Assembly: GCA_029239935.1 (NCBI GenBank)
Contig: JARBTY010000044.1
Coordinates: 1-25,341 of the forward strand
DNA length: 25,341 bases
From: Clostridia bacterium
GTDB taxonomy: Bacteria; Bacillota_A; Clostridia; Lachnospirales; Cellulosilyticaceae
Reading direction: 5' to 3'
Shown: one piece after another, positions 7,285 through 14,428 of the stretch
Position numbering within the stretch: position 1 is the stretch's first letter
How the letters are laid out: each line of letters starts with the position of its first letter
Translations under genes and position numbers: made by a program
The notes under the pieces: model-generated
What the model was told of the DNA's origin: nothing
Seen by the model: only the letters and a program-made list of their open reading frames with translations
The model's database searches: none

Positions 7285-8316
7285 TTAAGTGATAAGGGGA
7301 TTTTTACTAACACTTTCTCGAATCATAAGTTTGGTGGGTAAAAAAATCTTCATTGGCAGTTTGTGACGATTATTAATACGGTCTATGAGTGTTTGAACCG
7401 CTACATTCCCCAGTTCTACAATAGGCATTTCTACAGTAGTCAACATAGGAGAAACATAGGCTGATAACTCAATATTATCCATACTGATGACAGAAAGCTG
7501 CTTAGGAATTTGAAGGCCCTCTTCTCTAAACCTGCGCATTGCGGCAATAGCTGTAATATCGGCAGCGCAAAGTACAGCTGTTGGCAGAGGCTGTGCTTGT
7601 TTAATTAATTGATCTGCTCCCATATAGCCGCCGTCACCATTTTGAGGACATAGAGAGATTAAATTTGCATCATGGTCCAGGCTATGTTTAATCACCATAT
7701 CCGAAAAAGCCTGATAACGGACTTCGTTGGTAGATTCACCAAGATAGGCGATACGCTTGTGTCCTTTAAGAACCAGATGCTCCAGAGCAATTTGAGTGGC
7801 ATTGTAACCATCGCAGATCACCTGATCCCATTCACAGTCCATCACGTTGCGTCCTACATATATTTTGTTGCGATAGTGAGTGTCGATATAATGCATTGCC
7901 TCAGGACTAAAACGTCCTATCACAATGGCTCCATTAGCTTTTGGGATATTTTCATCAAGCTGTGAATCCATATTATGTATATCAAAAATGGAATAGGTAT
8001 GTGATATACAGCAACCCAGGTTAAGTGCCTGTTGCTCTGCTGATCGGGCAACTTGTGCGAAAAAAGGATTATCATCTAAAGTTTTGGTTCTACCCAGGAT
8101 ACAGACTAAAGTATAAGCATTTTTAGAAGCCAAGGGGTTTTGCTTCATTTTAAGTGCACGGGCGCTTTGATTAGGAACATAACCAGTTTCCTTGATGATT
8201 GCCCAAACTTTTTCTCTTACTGCTTTTCGCGCAAAACTATCATCGGGAGAATTAATGATGCGCGAAACAGTAGAAACCGATACATCTGCAAGTGCTGCAA
8301 TTTCTTTCAGTGTCAT
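7285..8316 (-). CDS. LacI-family regulator, probable sulfate-assimilation regulator
   Basis: A 343-residue LacI/GalR protein. The N-terminus (MTLKEIAALADVSVSTVSRIIN, residues 1-22) is the helix-turn-helix, followed by the hinge with YVPNQSARALK at about 47-57. The rest is the periplasmic-binding-protein-like effector and dimer domain, including the GADQLIKQAQPLPTAVLCAAD and SVISMDN regions. AGAGGA lies upstream of the ATG at 8316. Family members mostly sense sugars or nucleotides. Here the gene sits between the sulfate importer and the APS reductase operon, and matching CG-centred sites precede both. The inference is control of sulfate assimilation; the effector and sign of control are unknown. 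The gene could instead respond to an unrelated ligand and be here by chance. Confidence 0.88.
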   Translation of the reverse strand: MTLKEIAALADVSVSTVSRIINSPDDSFARKAVREKVWAIIKETGYVPNQSARALKMKQNPLASKNAYTLVCILGRTKTLDDNPFFAQVARSAEQQALNLGCCISHTYSIFDIHNMDSQLDENIPKANGAIVIGRFSPEAMHYIDTHYRNKIYVGRNVMDCEWDQVICDGYNATQIALEHLVLKGHKRIAYLGESTNEVRYQAFSDMVIKHSLDHDANLISLCPQNGDGGYMGADQLIKQAQPLPTAVLCAADITAIAAMRRFREEGLQIPKQLSVISMDNIELSAYVSPMLTTVEMPIVELGNVAVQTLIDRINNRHKLPMKIFLPTKLMIRESVSKNPLIT

Positions 8317-8363
8317 CCATATATCCTCTTTTCTATATCTTAGTATTTAGATATGTTTAGTAT

Positions 8364-8392
8364 ATATTACAGCTAACTTTTAATTTTTGCAA
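8364..8392 (-). promoter_or_regulatory. Promoter of the LacI-type regulator gene
   Basis: On the minus strand: -35 TTGCAA (8392-8387), 17-base spacer, -10 TAATAT (8369-8364). A CG-centred half-match to the operator (AAAATCGTTGG, centre 8400/8401) lies directly upstream, exactly 30 bp from the stronger site at 8430/8431. Confidence 0.5.
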
Positions 8393-8422
8393 GTAAAATC
8401 GTTGGATTATAGAAGACTTACA

Positions 8423-8438
8423 AGTCAAACGTTTGCGT
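8423..8438. promoter_or_regulatory. Putative LacI-family operator upstream of aprA
   Basis: AGTCAAACGTTTGCGT contains the perfect palindrome CAAACGTTTG (8426-8435), centred on CG. Read on the minus strand it is ACGCAAACGTTTGACT, 13 of 16 bases identical to the cysP site. Its centre is 40.5 bp upstream of the aprA -10 (TATACT, 8471-8476). Confidence 0.7.
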
Positions 8439-8470
8439 AAATTGCGCTGGATTTTCCTCTGGAAGGAGAT

Positions 8471-8481
8471 TATACTATACT
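8471..8481 (+). promoter_or_regulatory. -10 region of the aprA promoter
   Basis: TATACT at 8471-8476, repeated in overlap at 8476-8481. I see no good -35 hexamer at normal spacing (TGGATT at 8448-8453), which would fit a promoter needing an activator bound at the upstream palindrome. Confidence 0.45.
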
Positions 8482-8508
8482 AAAAATATAAGATAAGCAG
8501 GGATTAAA

Positions 8509-10197
8509 ATGTTTCTTAAAACAAAACGTATGACTACAGACTTTTTAATTATCGGTGGCGGCACAGCAGGATGTTATGCCGCACTCACTTTTTGTGAACA
8601 CTCAGATGGCGAGGTATTGATCACAGAAAAAGCCCACATTAAACGAAGTGGATGTCTCGCGGCGGGAGTTAATGCAATCAATGCTTATATTGTTCCAGGA
8701 AAAACGCCACAGGATTATGTGGACTATGCACAAGCTGATGCTTCTCAGATTGTGAGGAAGGATTTACTGCTTACGATGTCAGAAGGGCTTAATCGTACTG
8801 TTGAAAAGCTTGAAAGATTGGGACTTACTATTTTAAAAGATGAAGAGGGCAAATATGTCACCCGAGGAAACCGCAATATCAAAATAAACGGCGAAAACAT
8901 TAAACCCATCTTAGCTCAGGCTGTTTCTTCAAATCCTCAAATTACAGTTTTAAACCGTATCAATATGTTTGAGTATATTGTAGAAGATAATCGTATCATG
9001 GGGGCCTATGGCATTGGCGTAGATGAACCCATATTATACATTATTTCAGCAAAGGCTGTGTTGTGTGCTACAGGTGGAGCGGCAGGGCTATATAAGCCAA
9101 ATCACCCAGGGCTTTCAAGACACAAAATGTGGTATCCGCCTTTTAACACAGGGGCAGGTTATGCCATGGGTATTCGTTCAGGCGCGGAGATGACCACCTT
9201 TGAAATGCGGTTTATAGCCCTGAGATGTAAAGATACCATTGCGCCTACAGGAACGCTGGCCCAGGGAGTGGGGGCCAAACAAATTAATGGAGAGGGTGTG
9301 GTCTATGAACAGAAATATGGCCTTACCACTTCTCAGAGGGTTCATGGAACTGTGACTGAAAATCTGGAGGGACGAGGGCCTTGTTATCTTCGGACGCTAG
9401 GCATTACTAAAGCACAAGATGAAGATTTACAAAAAGCCTATTTGAATATGGCACCTAGTCAAACTTTGAGATGGTTGGAGAGCGGCTTAACGCCTAGTGT
9501 ACAAAATGTAGAAATCGAGGGAACAGAACCCTATATTGTAGGCGGGCATACTGCCAGTGGGTACTGGGTAGATGTGAATCGAGAGACAACGATTAAAGGG
9601 TTGTTTGCGGCAGGAGATGTGGCAGGGGGCTGTCCTCAAAAATATGTTACTGGTGCTTTTGTAGAAGGAGAAATAGCGGCAAAAGCAGCAATGCAATATA
9701 TAGTAGATGACACAGGGACAAAACTTAAGCTCAGTTCCATAGAGGATAAGCAAATAGAAGACAAAAAGCAGTGGCTTGAAAGTTATCTCAATAGAGAAGC
9801 TGCAACGACAACAAGTAATGAAATAGAAGAGAGAATGCAAGACATTATGGACGAATACGCTGGAGGGATTAGTAAAGCCTATCGTTATGATGAAGTTTCC
9901 CTCAAAAAAGCTGCTTCTAAAATCCGAAAGCTGGAGCGTAAGCTGGATTCACTATCTGCTGAAAACATGCAGGAATTGGTCTATATTTTAGAACTTCAGG
10001 AGCGATTAACCTTATGCAAATCCCTCATTGCTCACATGAGAGCCCGCAAAGAAACCCGTTGGCATGCGTTTGGGGAGCATTTAGATTATCCGCAAACAGG
10101 CAGTGAGTGGCTAAAGTTTGTTAACTCTAAACAGGATAAGGCAGGAAGGCTCCGTATTATTTACCGTGAACTGGATAAGGGAGGAGATAGACTATGA
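8509..10197 (+). CDS. aprA: Adenylyl-sulfate (APS) reductase alpha subunit
   Basis: A 562-residue FAD enzyme of the fumarate reductase/AprA superfamily; with AprB it reduces APS to sulfite and AMP. The N-terminal Rossmann motif IIGGGTAG (residues about 14-21) binds FAD. The late segment GGHTASGYWVD, then GLFAAGDVAGGCPQKY and GAFVEGEIAAKAA, matches the conserved FAD-binding end of AprA. The C-terminal helical domain (about 400-562) is shorter than in sulfate-respiring bacteria, fitting the assimilatory clostridial type. The start at 8509 has a modest AGGGA; an in-frame ATG follows at residue 8. The stop overlaps the aprB start (ATGA). The partner ferredoxin and cysDN downstream make APS the likely substrate over fumarate. 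Confidence 0.88.
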   Translation: MFLKTKRMTTDFLIIGGGTAGCYAALTFCEHSDGEVLITEKAHIKRSGCLAAGVNAINAYIVPGKTPQDYVDYAQADASQIVRKDLLLTMSEGLNRTVEKLERLGLTILKDEEGKYVTRGNRNIKINGENIKPILAQAVSSNPQITVLNRINMFEYIVEDNRIMGAYGIGVDEPILYIISAKAVLCATGGAAGLYKPNHPGLSRHKMWYPPFNTGAGYAMGIRSGAEMTTFEMRFIALRCKDTIAPTGTLAQGVGAKQINGEGVVYEQKYGLTTSQRVHGTVTENLEGRGPCYLRTLGITKAQDEDLQKAYLNMAPSQTLRWLESGLTPSVQNVEIEGTEPYIVGGHTASGYWVDVNRETTIKGLFAAGDVAGGCPQKYVTGAFVEGEIAAKAAMQYIVDDTGTKLKLSSIEDKQIEDKKQWLESYLNREAATTTSNEIEERMQDIMDEYAGGISKAYRYDEVSLKKAASKIRKLERKLDSLSAENMQELVYILELQERLTLCKSLIAHMRARKETRWHAFGEHLDYPQTGSEWLKFVNSKQDKAGRLRIIYRELDKGGDRL

Positions 10198-10505
10198 GTA
10201 TTAAGATTTTACCAGAAAGTTGTATTGGGTGCGGCAAGTGTGCGGTTGTCTGTCCAGGTTCTCTGATTGAGTTAAAGGGCTGTAAAGCACATATAAAATA
10301 TGCTGAACGCTGTTGGGGATGTACTTCTTGTATTAAAGAATGCCAAAGTGAAGCTATTTCTTTCTATCTTGGAAAAGATATGGGCGGCATGGGCGGCAGT
10401 ATGACAGTTCGGCAAGAAGGGAACTTACTTCATTGGACTGTCAAGAAACCGGATGGGGACGAGCAAAGGATTACTGTAGATGGCCAGGACTCTAATAAGT
10501 ATTAG
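10194..10505 (+). CDS. aprB: APS reductase beta subunit, two-cluster ferredoxin
   Basis: A 103-residue protein with two 4Fe-4S motifs: CIGCGKCAVVCP (Cys at about 10, 13, 16, 20) and CWGCTSCIKEC (about 39-49). It carries electrons to the flavin of AprA. The C-terminal part (about 60-103: GGMGGSMTVRQEGN, then LHWTVKKPDGDEQRITV) resembles the AprB tail that wraps the alpha subunit. It overlaps aprA by four bases, implying coupled translation. The electron donor to AprB is not visible; no QmoABC genes lie nearby. Confidence 0.88.
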   Translation: MSIKILPESCIGCGKCAVVCPGSLIELKGCKAHIKYAERCWGCTSCIKECQSEAISFYLGKDMGGMGGSMTVRQEGNLLHWTVKKPDGDEQRITVDGQDSNKY

Positions 10506-10559
10506 AAAGTAGTCTTTGATTCAGAAAAAAATTGAGCATGCTAAAAGGAGTGAAAATGA

Positions 10560-11450
10560 GTGACGCATTTAGATAAATTAGAAGCTGAAGCAATTTATAT
10601 TTTCAGGGAGGTAGCAGCAGAATGTGAAAGGCCAGTTATGCTGTATTCCATTGGTAAAGATTCCTCAGTCATGTTACATCTTGCCATGAAAGCTTTTTAT
10701 CCTGAAAAACCACCTTTTCCATTTTTACATATTGATACCAATTGGAAATTTAAAGAGATGATAGACTTTCGGGACAGGCGGGCAGAAGAATTAGGTATCA
10801 CTATGCTGGTTCATCGCAATGAAGAAGCCATTGCCCAGGGAATTAACCCTTTTGACCATGGCGCCGCTTATACAGACATTATGAAGACACAGGCCCTCAA
10901 AGAAGCACTGACAAAATATCAGTTTACGGCAGCTTTTGGCGGGGGACGCAGGGATGAAGAGAAATCCCGTGCCAAAGAAAGGATTTTTTCCTTTCGTAAT
11001 GAACATCATGCCTGGGATCCCAAAAATCAGCGTCCTGAGATGTGGAAACTCTATAACACCCAGTTATATAAAGGCGAGAGTATCCGGGTATTTCCAATCT
11101 CTAATTGGACAGAGAAAGACATTTGGCAATATATTCAGAGGGAAGAAATCGATATTGTACCTCTTTATTTTGCAAAAGAACGTCCTGTCGTTTATCGTGA
11201 TGGGAATATCATCATGGTTGATGATGAGAGGATAAGATTGATGCCAGGAGAAACACCAGAAATCAAAAAAGTGCGTTTCCGTACATTAGGCTGCTACCCA
11301 CTTACTGGTGGGGTGGAGTCAGGCGCAGATACATTAGATACGGTGATTGGCGAAACGCTCGCAGCGGCTACAAGCGAACGAACCAGTCGTATCATTGATA
11401 ATGAAGCTGCCGGCAGTATGGAACGTCGTAAGAGGGAGGGGTATTTCTAA
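10560..11450 (+). CDS. cysD: Sulfate adenylyltransferase subunit 2
   Basis: A 296-residue ATP sulfurylase catalytic subunit forming APS from ATP and sulfate with CysN. It has the PP-loop SIGKDSS (residues 30-36), [35 protein letters not shown] and [12 protein letters not shown], all CysD hallmarks. The start is a GTG at 10560, nine bases after AAAAGGAG; homology to E. coli CysD begins at the adjacent THL. An ATG at 10556 in another frame gives only MSDAFR before a stop. It lies 54 bases after aprB without a terminator, so it is probably in the same operon. Its stop overlaps the cysN start (TAATG). Confidence 0.95.
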   Translation: MTHLDKLEAEAIYIFREVAAECERPVMLYSIGKDSSVMLHLAMKAFYPEKPPFPFLHIDTNWKFKEMIDFRDRRAEELGITMLVHRNEEAIAQGINPFDHGAAYTDIMKTQALKEALTKYQFTAAFGGGRRDEEKSRAKERIFSFRNEHHAWDPKNQRPEMWKLYNTQLYKGESIRVFPISNWTEKDIWQYIQREEIDIVPLYFAKERPVVYRDGNIIMVDDERIRLMPGETPEIKKVRFRTLGCYPLTGGVESGADTLDTVIGETLAAATSERTSRIIDNEAAGSMERRKREGYF

Positions 11451-13000
11451 TGAATAGGGACAGAGCAGAAAACGGACTTTTGAAATTTATTACCTGTGGC
11501 AGCGTAGATGATGGAAAATCTACTTTAATCGGACACATTTTATATGACTCTAAACTTTTATACGCTGATCAGGAGCAAGCTCTTATTTTAGACAGTCAAG
11601 TAGGCAGCAGAGGCGGAGCAATTGATTATTCACTGTTACTAGACGGCTTGATGGCTGAGCGGGAACAAGGGATTACTATTGATGTGGCTTATCGATATTT
11701 TACAACCGATGCCCGAAGCTTTATTGTAGCAGATACACCAGGGCATGAAGAATACACCCGTAATATGGCTGTAGGCGCATCTTTTGCCGATCTGGCAGTC
11801 ATCCTTCTCAATGCCTCTCAAGGGGTACTGCTACAGACTAGGCGTCATGTGAGGATTTGTGGGTTGATGGGAATCAAATATTTTATCTTTGCCATCAATA
11901 AGATGGATCTGGTGGGCTATAAAAAGGAACGATTTGATGAAATCTGTATTGAAATATCTGAGTTGTGTAAAGAATTATCTCTCGAAAATGTGACGATTAT
12001 CCCTGTATCAGCAACTGAGGGAGACAATGTAACAAAATCATCTGCCAATATGCCATGGTATCAAGGAGAGACCCTTCTTAAGCATCTAGAAAGTGTGGAT
12101 ATTGCTGGGAGTACGCCTGAGCCAGGTTTTTATATGCCTGTACAGCGTGTGTGTCGCCCGAATCATACTTTTCGAGGTTTTCAGGGACAGATTGAAGCAG
12201 GCTGCATCCATGTAGGCGATGAAATCACTGCTTTACCCAGTGGGGAAACGGCGGTAGTGAAAAGCATACATATTATGGAAAAAACTGTTGTTTCAGGAAA
12301 TCTTGGTCAACCTGTTACCATACAATTAGATCGGGAAGTAGATGTTTCGCGGGGGTGTGTGCTGGCTAAAGAGGCGCACCTTAAGGTAGGAAAGGAGTTT
12401 CAGGCATTTTTATTGTGGATGGCTGACAGTCCGCTTAGTGTGGGACGGGAATACTGGATTAAAATTGGTACGAAAGTACATTCCTGCACTGTAAAAAATG
12501 TACAATACAAAGTAGATATTAATAGCGGAGAGCCTATTAAAGCACAAGATTTAAGCAAAAATGAAATAGCTTTATGTGATATCACAGTCCCACTGGACAT
12601 TACCTTTGCGGAATTCGCTTTGCATAAGTCACTGGGCGAATTAATTTTAATTGACAGAGTTTCTCATGCTACATCTGCCTGTGGTGTTATTAAGAAGGCA
12701 AATGACAAAAAGGCAGGTAGTACATGGGGATCTGCTCATCAAGGTGAATCAGCGGAAGATGCATATCCAAAATATAAAGCAGGGGCAGAAAAAATGCATC
12801 GTTCTGACCGTACTAACGCCATTCATATGGAGATTATTACTTTGGCAGAAAAGATCATTGCATTAAGCTTAGAAGGTACTGAAGACAATCTAGATTCAAA
12901 TTGTCTGGATGCTTTTACTCAGGCAAAGGATGAAGCATGGGGCATTAAGCAAAGATGCAAAACAGAACTCATAGAACACATGAAGTTAGGTAAATATTAA
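11450..13000 (+). CDS. cysN: Sulfate adenylyltransferase subunit 1 (GTPase) with extended C-terminus
   Basis: A 516-residue translation-factor-like GTPase that drives APS synthesis by CysD. Motifs: G1 GSVDDGKST (17-25), G2 in EQGIT (72-76), G3 DTPGHE (95-100), G4 NKMD (150-153) and an SA motif near 185. Two beta-barrel domains follow, ending at SHATSACGVIKK (about 416). A further 100 residues or so (417-516) are mostly hydrophilic and helical, with no Walker A, so this is not a fused APS kinase (CysC). The extension makes it longer than E. coli CysN (about 475); its role is unknown. No clear terminator follows. Confidence 0.93.
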   Translation: MNRDRAENGLLKFITCGSVDDGKSTLIGHILYDSKLLYADQEQALILDSQVGSRGGAIDYSLLLDGLMAEREQGITIDVAYRYFTTDARSFIVADTPGHEEYTRNMAVGASFADLAVILLNASQGVLLQTRRHVRICGLMGIKYFIFAINKMDLVGYKKERFDEICIEISELCKELSLENVTIIPVSATEGDNVTKSSANMPWYQGETLLKHLESVDIAGSTPEPGFYMPVQRVCRPNHTFRGFQGQIEAGCIHVGDEITALPSGETAVVKSIHIMEKTVVSGNLGQPVTIQLDREVDVSRGCVLAKEAHLKVGKEFQAFLLWMADSPLSVGREYWIKIGTKVHSCTVKNVQYKVDINSGEPIKAQDLSKNEIALCDITVPLDITFAEFALHKSLGELILIDRVSHATSACGVIKKANDKKAGSTWGSAHQGESAEDAYPKYKAGAEKMHRSDRTNAIHMEIITLAEKIIALSLEGTEDNLDSNCLDAFTQAKDEAWGIKQRCKTELIEHMKLGKY

Positions 13001-13132
13001 TTTAAAAAGATTTTCTATTGACTAATCAACAACTCACTGGATAAGTATAATAATACAAAGAAGTATTCGAGTCACGATATGTTCTTGTATAAGCTCATTA
13101 ATAGAGTTTGGTTTCTGGTTTTATAATAGTTC

Positions 13133-13162
13133 TTGACATGAAACCTTATGGTGTCATATAAT
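13133..13162 (+). promoter_or_regulatory. Promoter of the SRPBCC-ArsR operon
   Basis: -35 TTGACA (13133-13138), 18-base spacer, -10 TATAAT (13157-13162). This is a consensus-strength promoter, so expression is probably controlled by repression through the flanking inverted repeat. Confidence 0.8.
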
Positions 13163-13186
13163 TTATATGGAACCATAAGGTTTCAT
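13138..13186. promoter_or_regulatory. Inverted-repeat operator, probably for the ArsR-type regulator
   Basis: Perfect 15-base arms, ATGAAACCTTATGGT (13138-13152) and ACCATAAGGTTTCAT (13172-13186), with a 19-base spacer holding the -10. Each arm also contains a near-palindrome, ACCTTATGGT or ACCATAAGGT, so there may be two dimer sites 29 bp apart. Binding would block RNA polymerase. Confidence 0.7.
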
Positions 13187-13213
13187 TTTTAACTTTAAAA
13201 GGAGAGTAAAAAC

Positions 13214-13666
13214 ATGGAAAGTAATCGAAAAAGATTGCCAGATATTTTTCGTTCTATCAGAATCGATGCTGATATACAAAAAGTTTGGCAAGCTGTTTCA
13301 ACAGCGGAAGGTTTATCAAATTGGTTAATGCCATGTACACTTAAAGCAGAACTTGGTAATTGCTTTACCTTTAAACGAGAGCCTATGGGTGAGTGGGACG
13401 GCACAATTCAATGTGTGGTCAAAGAGTTAGAACCTCCCTATAAACTGGGATTTACATGGTGTGGCAATGGCCTAGAACATTATGTATCTTTTCAGCTAAA
13501 ACCGGATAATGATAGTACACAATTTATTTTAATCCATTCTGGCTGGCTTGAAGGTACAGAACAGATTCGTGACATAATGTATGATGGCTGGGGCTATATT
13601 ATGGACGACTTTAAGCAATCACAAGAGGCAGGTGATAAGCCTAATGAAAAGCCGGGAACAAAATGA
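13214..13666 (+). CDS. SRPBCC/AHSA1-family protein
   Basis: A 150-residue START-like fold protein of the AHSA1 group. The N-terminal strand pattern IFRSIRIDADIQKVWQAVS and TAEGLSNWLMP are characteristic, as is the C-terminal helix segment GWGYIMDDFKQS. These proteins form a hydrophobic cavity; the ligand is usually unknown. An ArsR-type regulator gene overlaps its end, a pairing found widely in bacteria. AAAGGAGAG precedes the ATG at 13214. Expression is probably repressed by the downstream ArsR protein through the upstream inverted repeat. Confidence 0.85.
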   Translation: MESNRKRLPDIFRSIRIDADIQKVWQAVSTAEGLSNWLMPCTLKAELGNCFTFKREPMGEWDGTIQCVVKELEPPYKLGFTWCGNGLEHYVSFQLKPDNDSTQFILIHSGWLEGTEQIRDIMYDGWGYIMDDFKQSQEAGDKPNEKPGTK

Positions 13667-13967
13667 TGTCTTTTTTGCAATTGCCGACCCAACCCGCAGA
13701 ACTATATTAGATATGCTAACTTGTGGTAATTTGGCACTTAAAGACATTTCAAGCCAATTTCCAATTACACGAACAGCGGTATCAAAACACTTGAAAATCT
13801 TAGAAGAAGCGGATTTAATTGGATCAAAAAAGATTGGAAGGGAAACAATTTATCAAATATCTCCCAAACCGCTAAGTGAGATACATGATTGGATTAAAAC
13901 TTATTCAGAGTTTTGGGATAAGAAACTTAGTAATTTGAAAAATTTTGTTGAAAATAATGAATTATAA
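13644..13967 (+). CDS. ArsR-family transcriptional repressor
   Basis: A 107-residue winged helix-turn-helix protein. Family signatures are VFFAIADPTRRTILDML at the N-terminus, then the recognition region FPITRTAVSKHLKILEEADLI and the wing GRETIYQI. No ArsR-type metal-binding Cys pair (CxC) is visible, so it belongs to the metal-independent group often linked to SRPBCC proteins. The ATG at 13644, within the end of the SRPBCC gene and with AGGTGA eight bases upstream, gives the usual family N-terminus; a start at 13581 would add 21 unrelated residues. It probably represses its own operon. Confidence 0.87.
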   Translation: MKSREQNDVFFAIADPTRRTILDMLTCGNLALKDISSQFPITRTAVSKHLKILEEADLIGSKKIGRETIYQISPKPLSEIHDWIKTYSEFWDKKLSNLKNFVENNEL

Positions 13968-13996
13968 ATTGAAAAGATAAAGGAGAATAATGATTT

Positions 13997-14224
13997 ATGA
14001 ATGAGGGACAAGCATTATTTAATGATTTTTTTATTGAGCGAGTAAAAGAGGATAAAAAGGAAGAAGCCAAATTGCTTCTGGAGGATAGTTTTGCAAGACA
14101 GGCCGCAGGGACATTTGATAAGGCCTATTTTCAAGAAATAATGCCTAAGTTTTTTGCAATACTAAAACCTGAAGCAGTAGAAGAAGTTAAAGCAGCGATG
14201 GACCACTTTGCATCGAGGCTATAA
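13997..14224 (+). CDS. Small helical protein of unknown function (75 aa)
   Basis: A 75-residue, strongly charged, probably all-helical cytosolic protein; I do not recognise it. The sequence runs from MNEGQALFNDFFIERVKEDK through a conserved-looking FDKAYFQEIMPKFFAILKPE to a final amphipathic helix. It has no Cys and no signal or membrane segment. AGGAG lies eleven bases before the ATG. It follows the ArsR gene by 29 bases without a terminator, so it is probably the third gene of that operon and may be co-repressed. Confidence 0.6.
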   Translation: MNEGQALFNDFFIERVKEDKKEEAKLLLEDSFARQAAGTFDKAYFQEIMPKFFAILKPEAVEEVKAAMDHFASRL

Positions 14225-14362
14225 CGTAAAAGAAACTATAGAATAGATTATCAAATGAATTAAAAAAAACTTGGTATTGAGCTTGTATGGAAATTGTAAA
14301 ATATTTAATGTTGACTAATCTTTGAATTAATTGGTTTCCAGACTGTGGTTTTTTTTCTCTTC

Positions 14363-14390
14363 TTGTAATACTTTTTTTTAGGTTTATAAT
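14363..14390 (+). promoter_or_regulatory. Promoter of the first alcohol dehydrogenase
   Basis: -35 TTGTAA (14363-14368), 16-base T-rich spacer, -10 TATAAT (14385-14390), about 39 bases upstream of the start codon. A weak CCA/TGG hairpin with eight T residues lies just upstream (14338-14356) and may end the preceding operon. Confidence 0.65.
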
Positions 14391-14428
14391 TATTTATAGG
14401 AAGGCAAATCAAAGAAAAGGAGAAAAAC

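Noticed and set aside
7672..7965. Plus-strand ORF inside the LacI-type gene
   Set aside because: It is the complement of conserved LacI coding sequence, with no upstream signals.
9961..10197. C-terminal helical part of the flavoprotein as evidence for fumarate reductase or succinate dehydrogenase
   Set aside because: The overlapping two-cluster ferredoxin, the cysDN neighbours and the GYWVD/GDVAGG segment fit AprA better; no cytochrome b subunit is present.
12698..13000. CysN C-terminal extension as a fused APS kinase (CysC)
   Set aside because: No Walker A motif or kinase signature is present and the segment is too short.
13018..13051. TTGACT and TATAAT after cysN as a promoter
   Set aside because: The spacer is 22 bases, too long for a sigma-A promoter, and a consensus promoter lies closer to the next gene at 13133.
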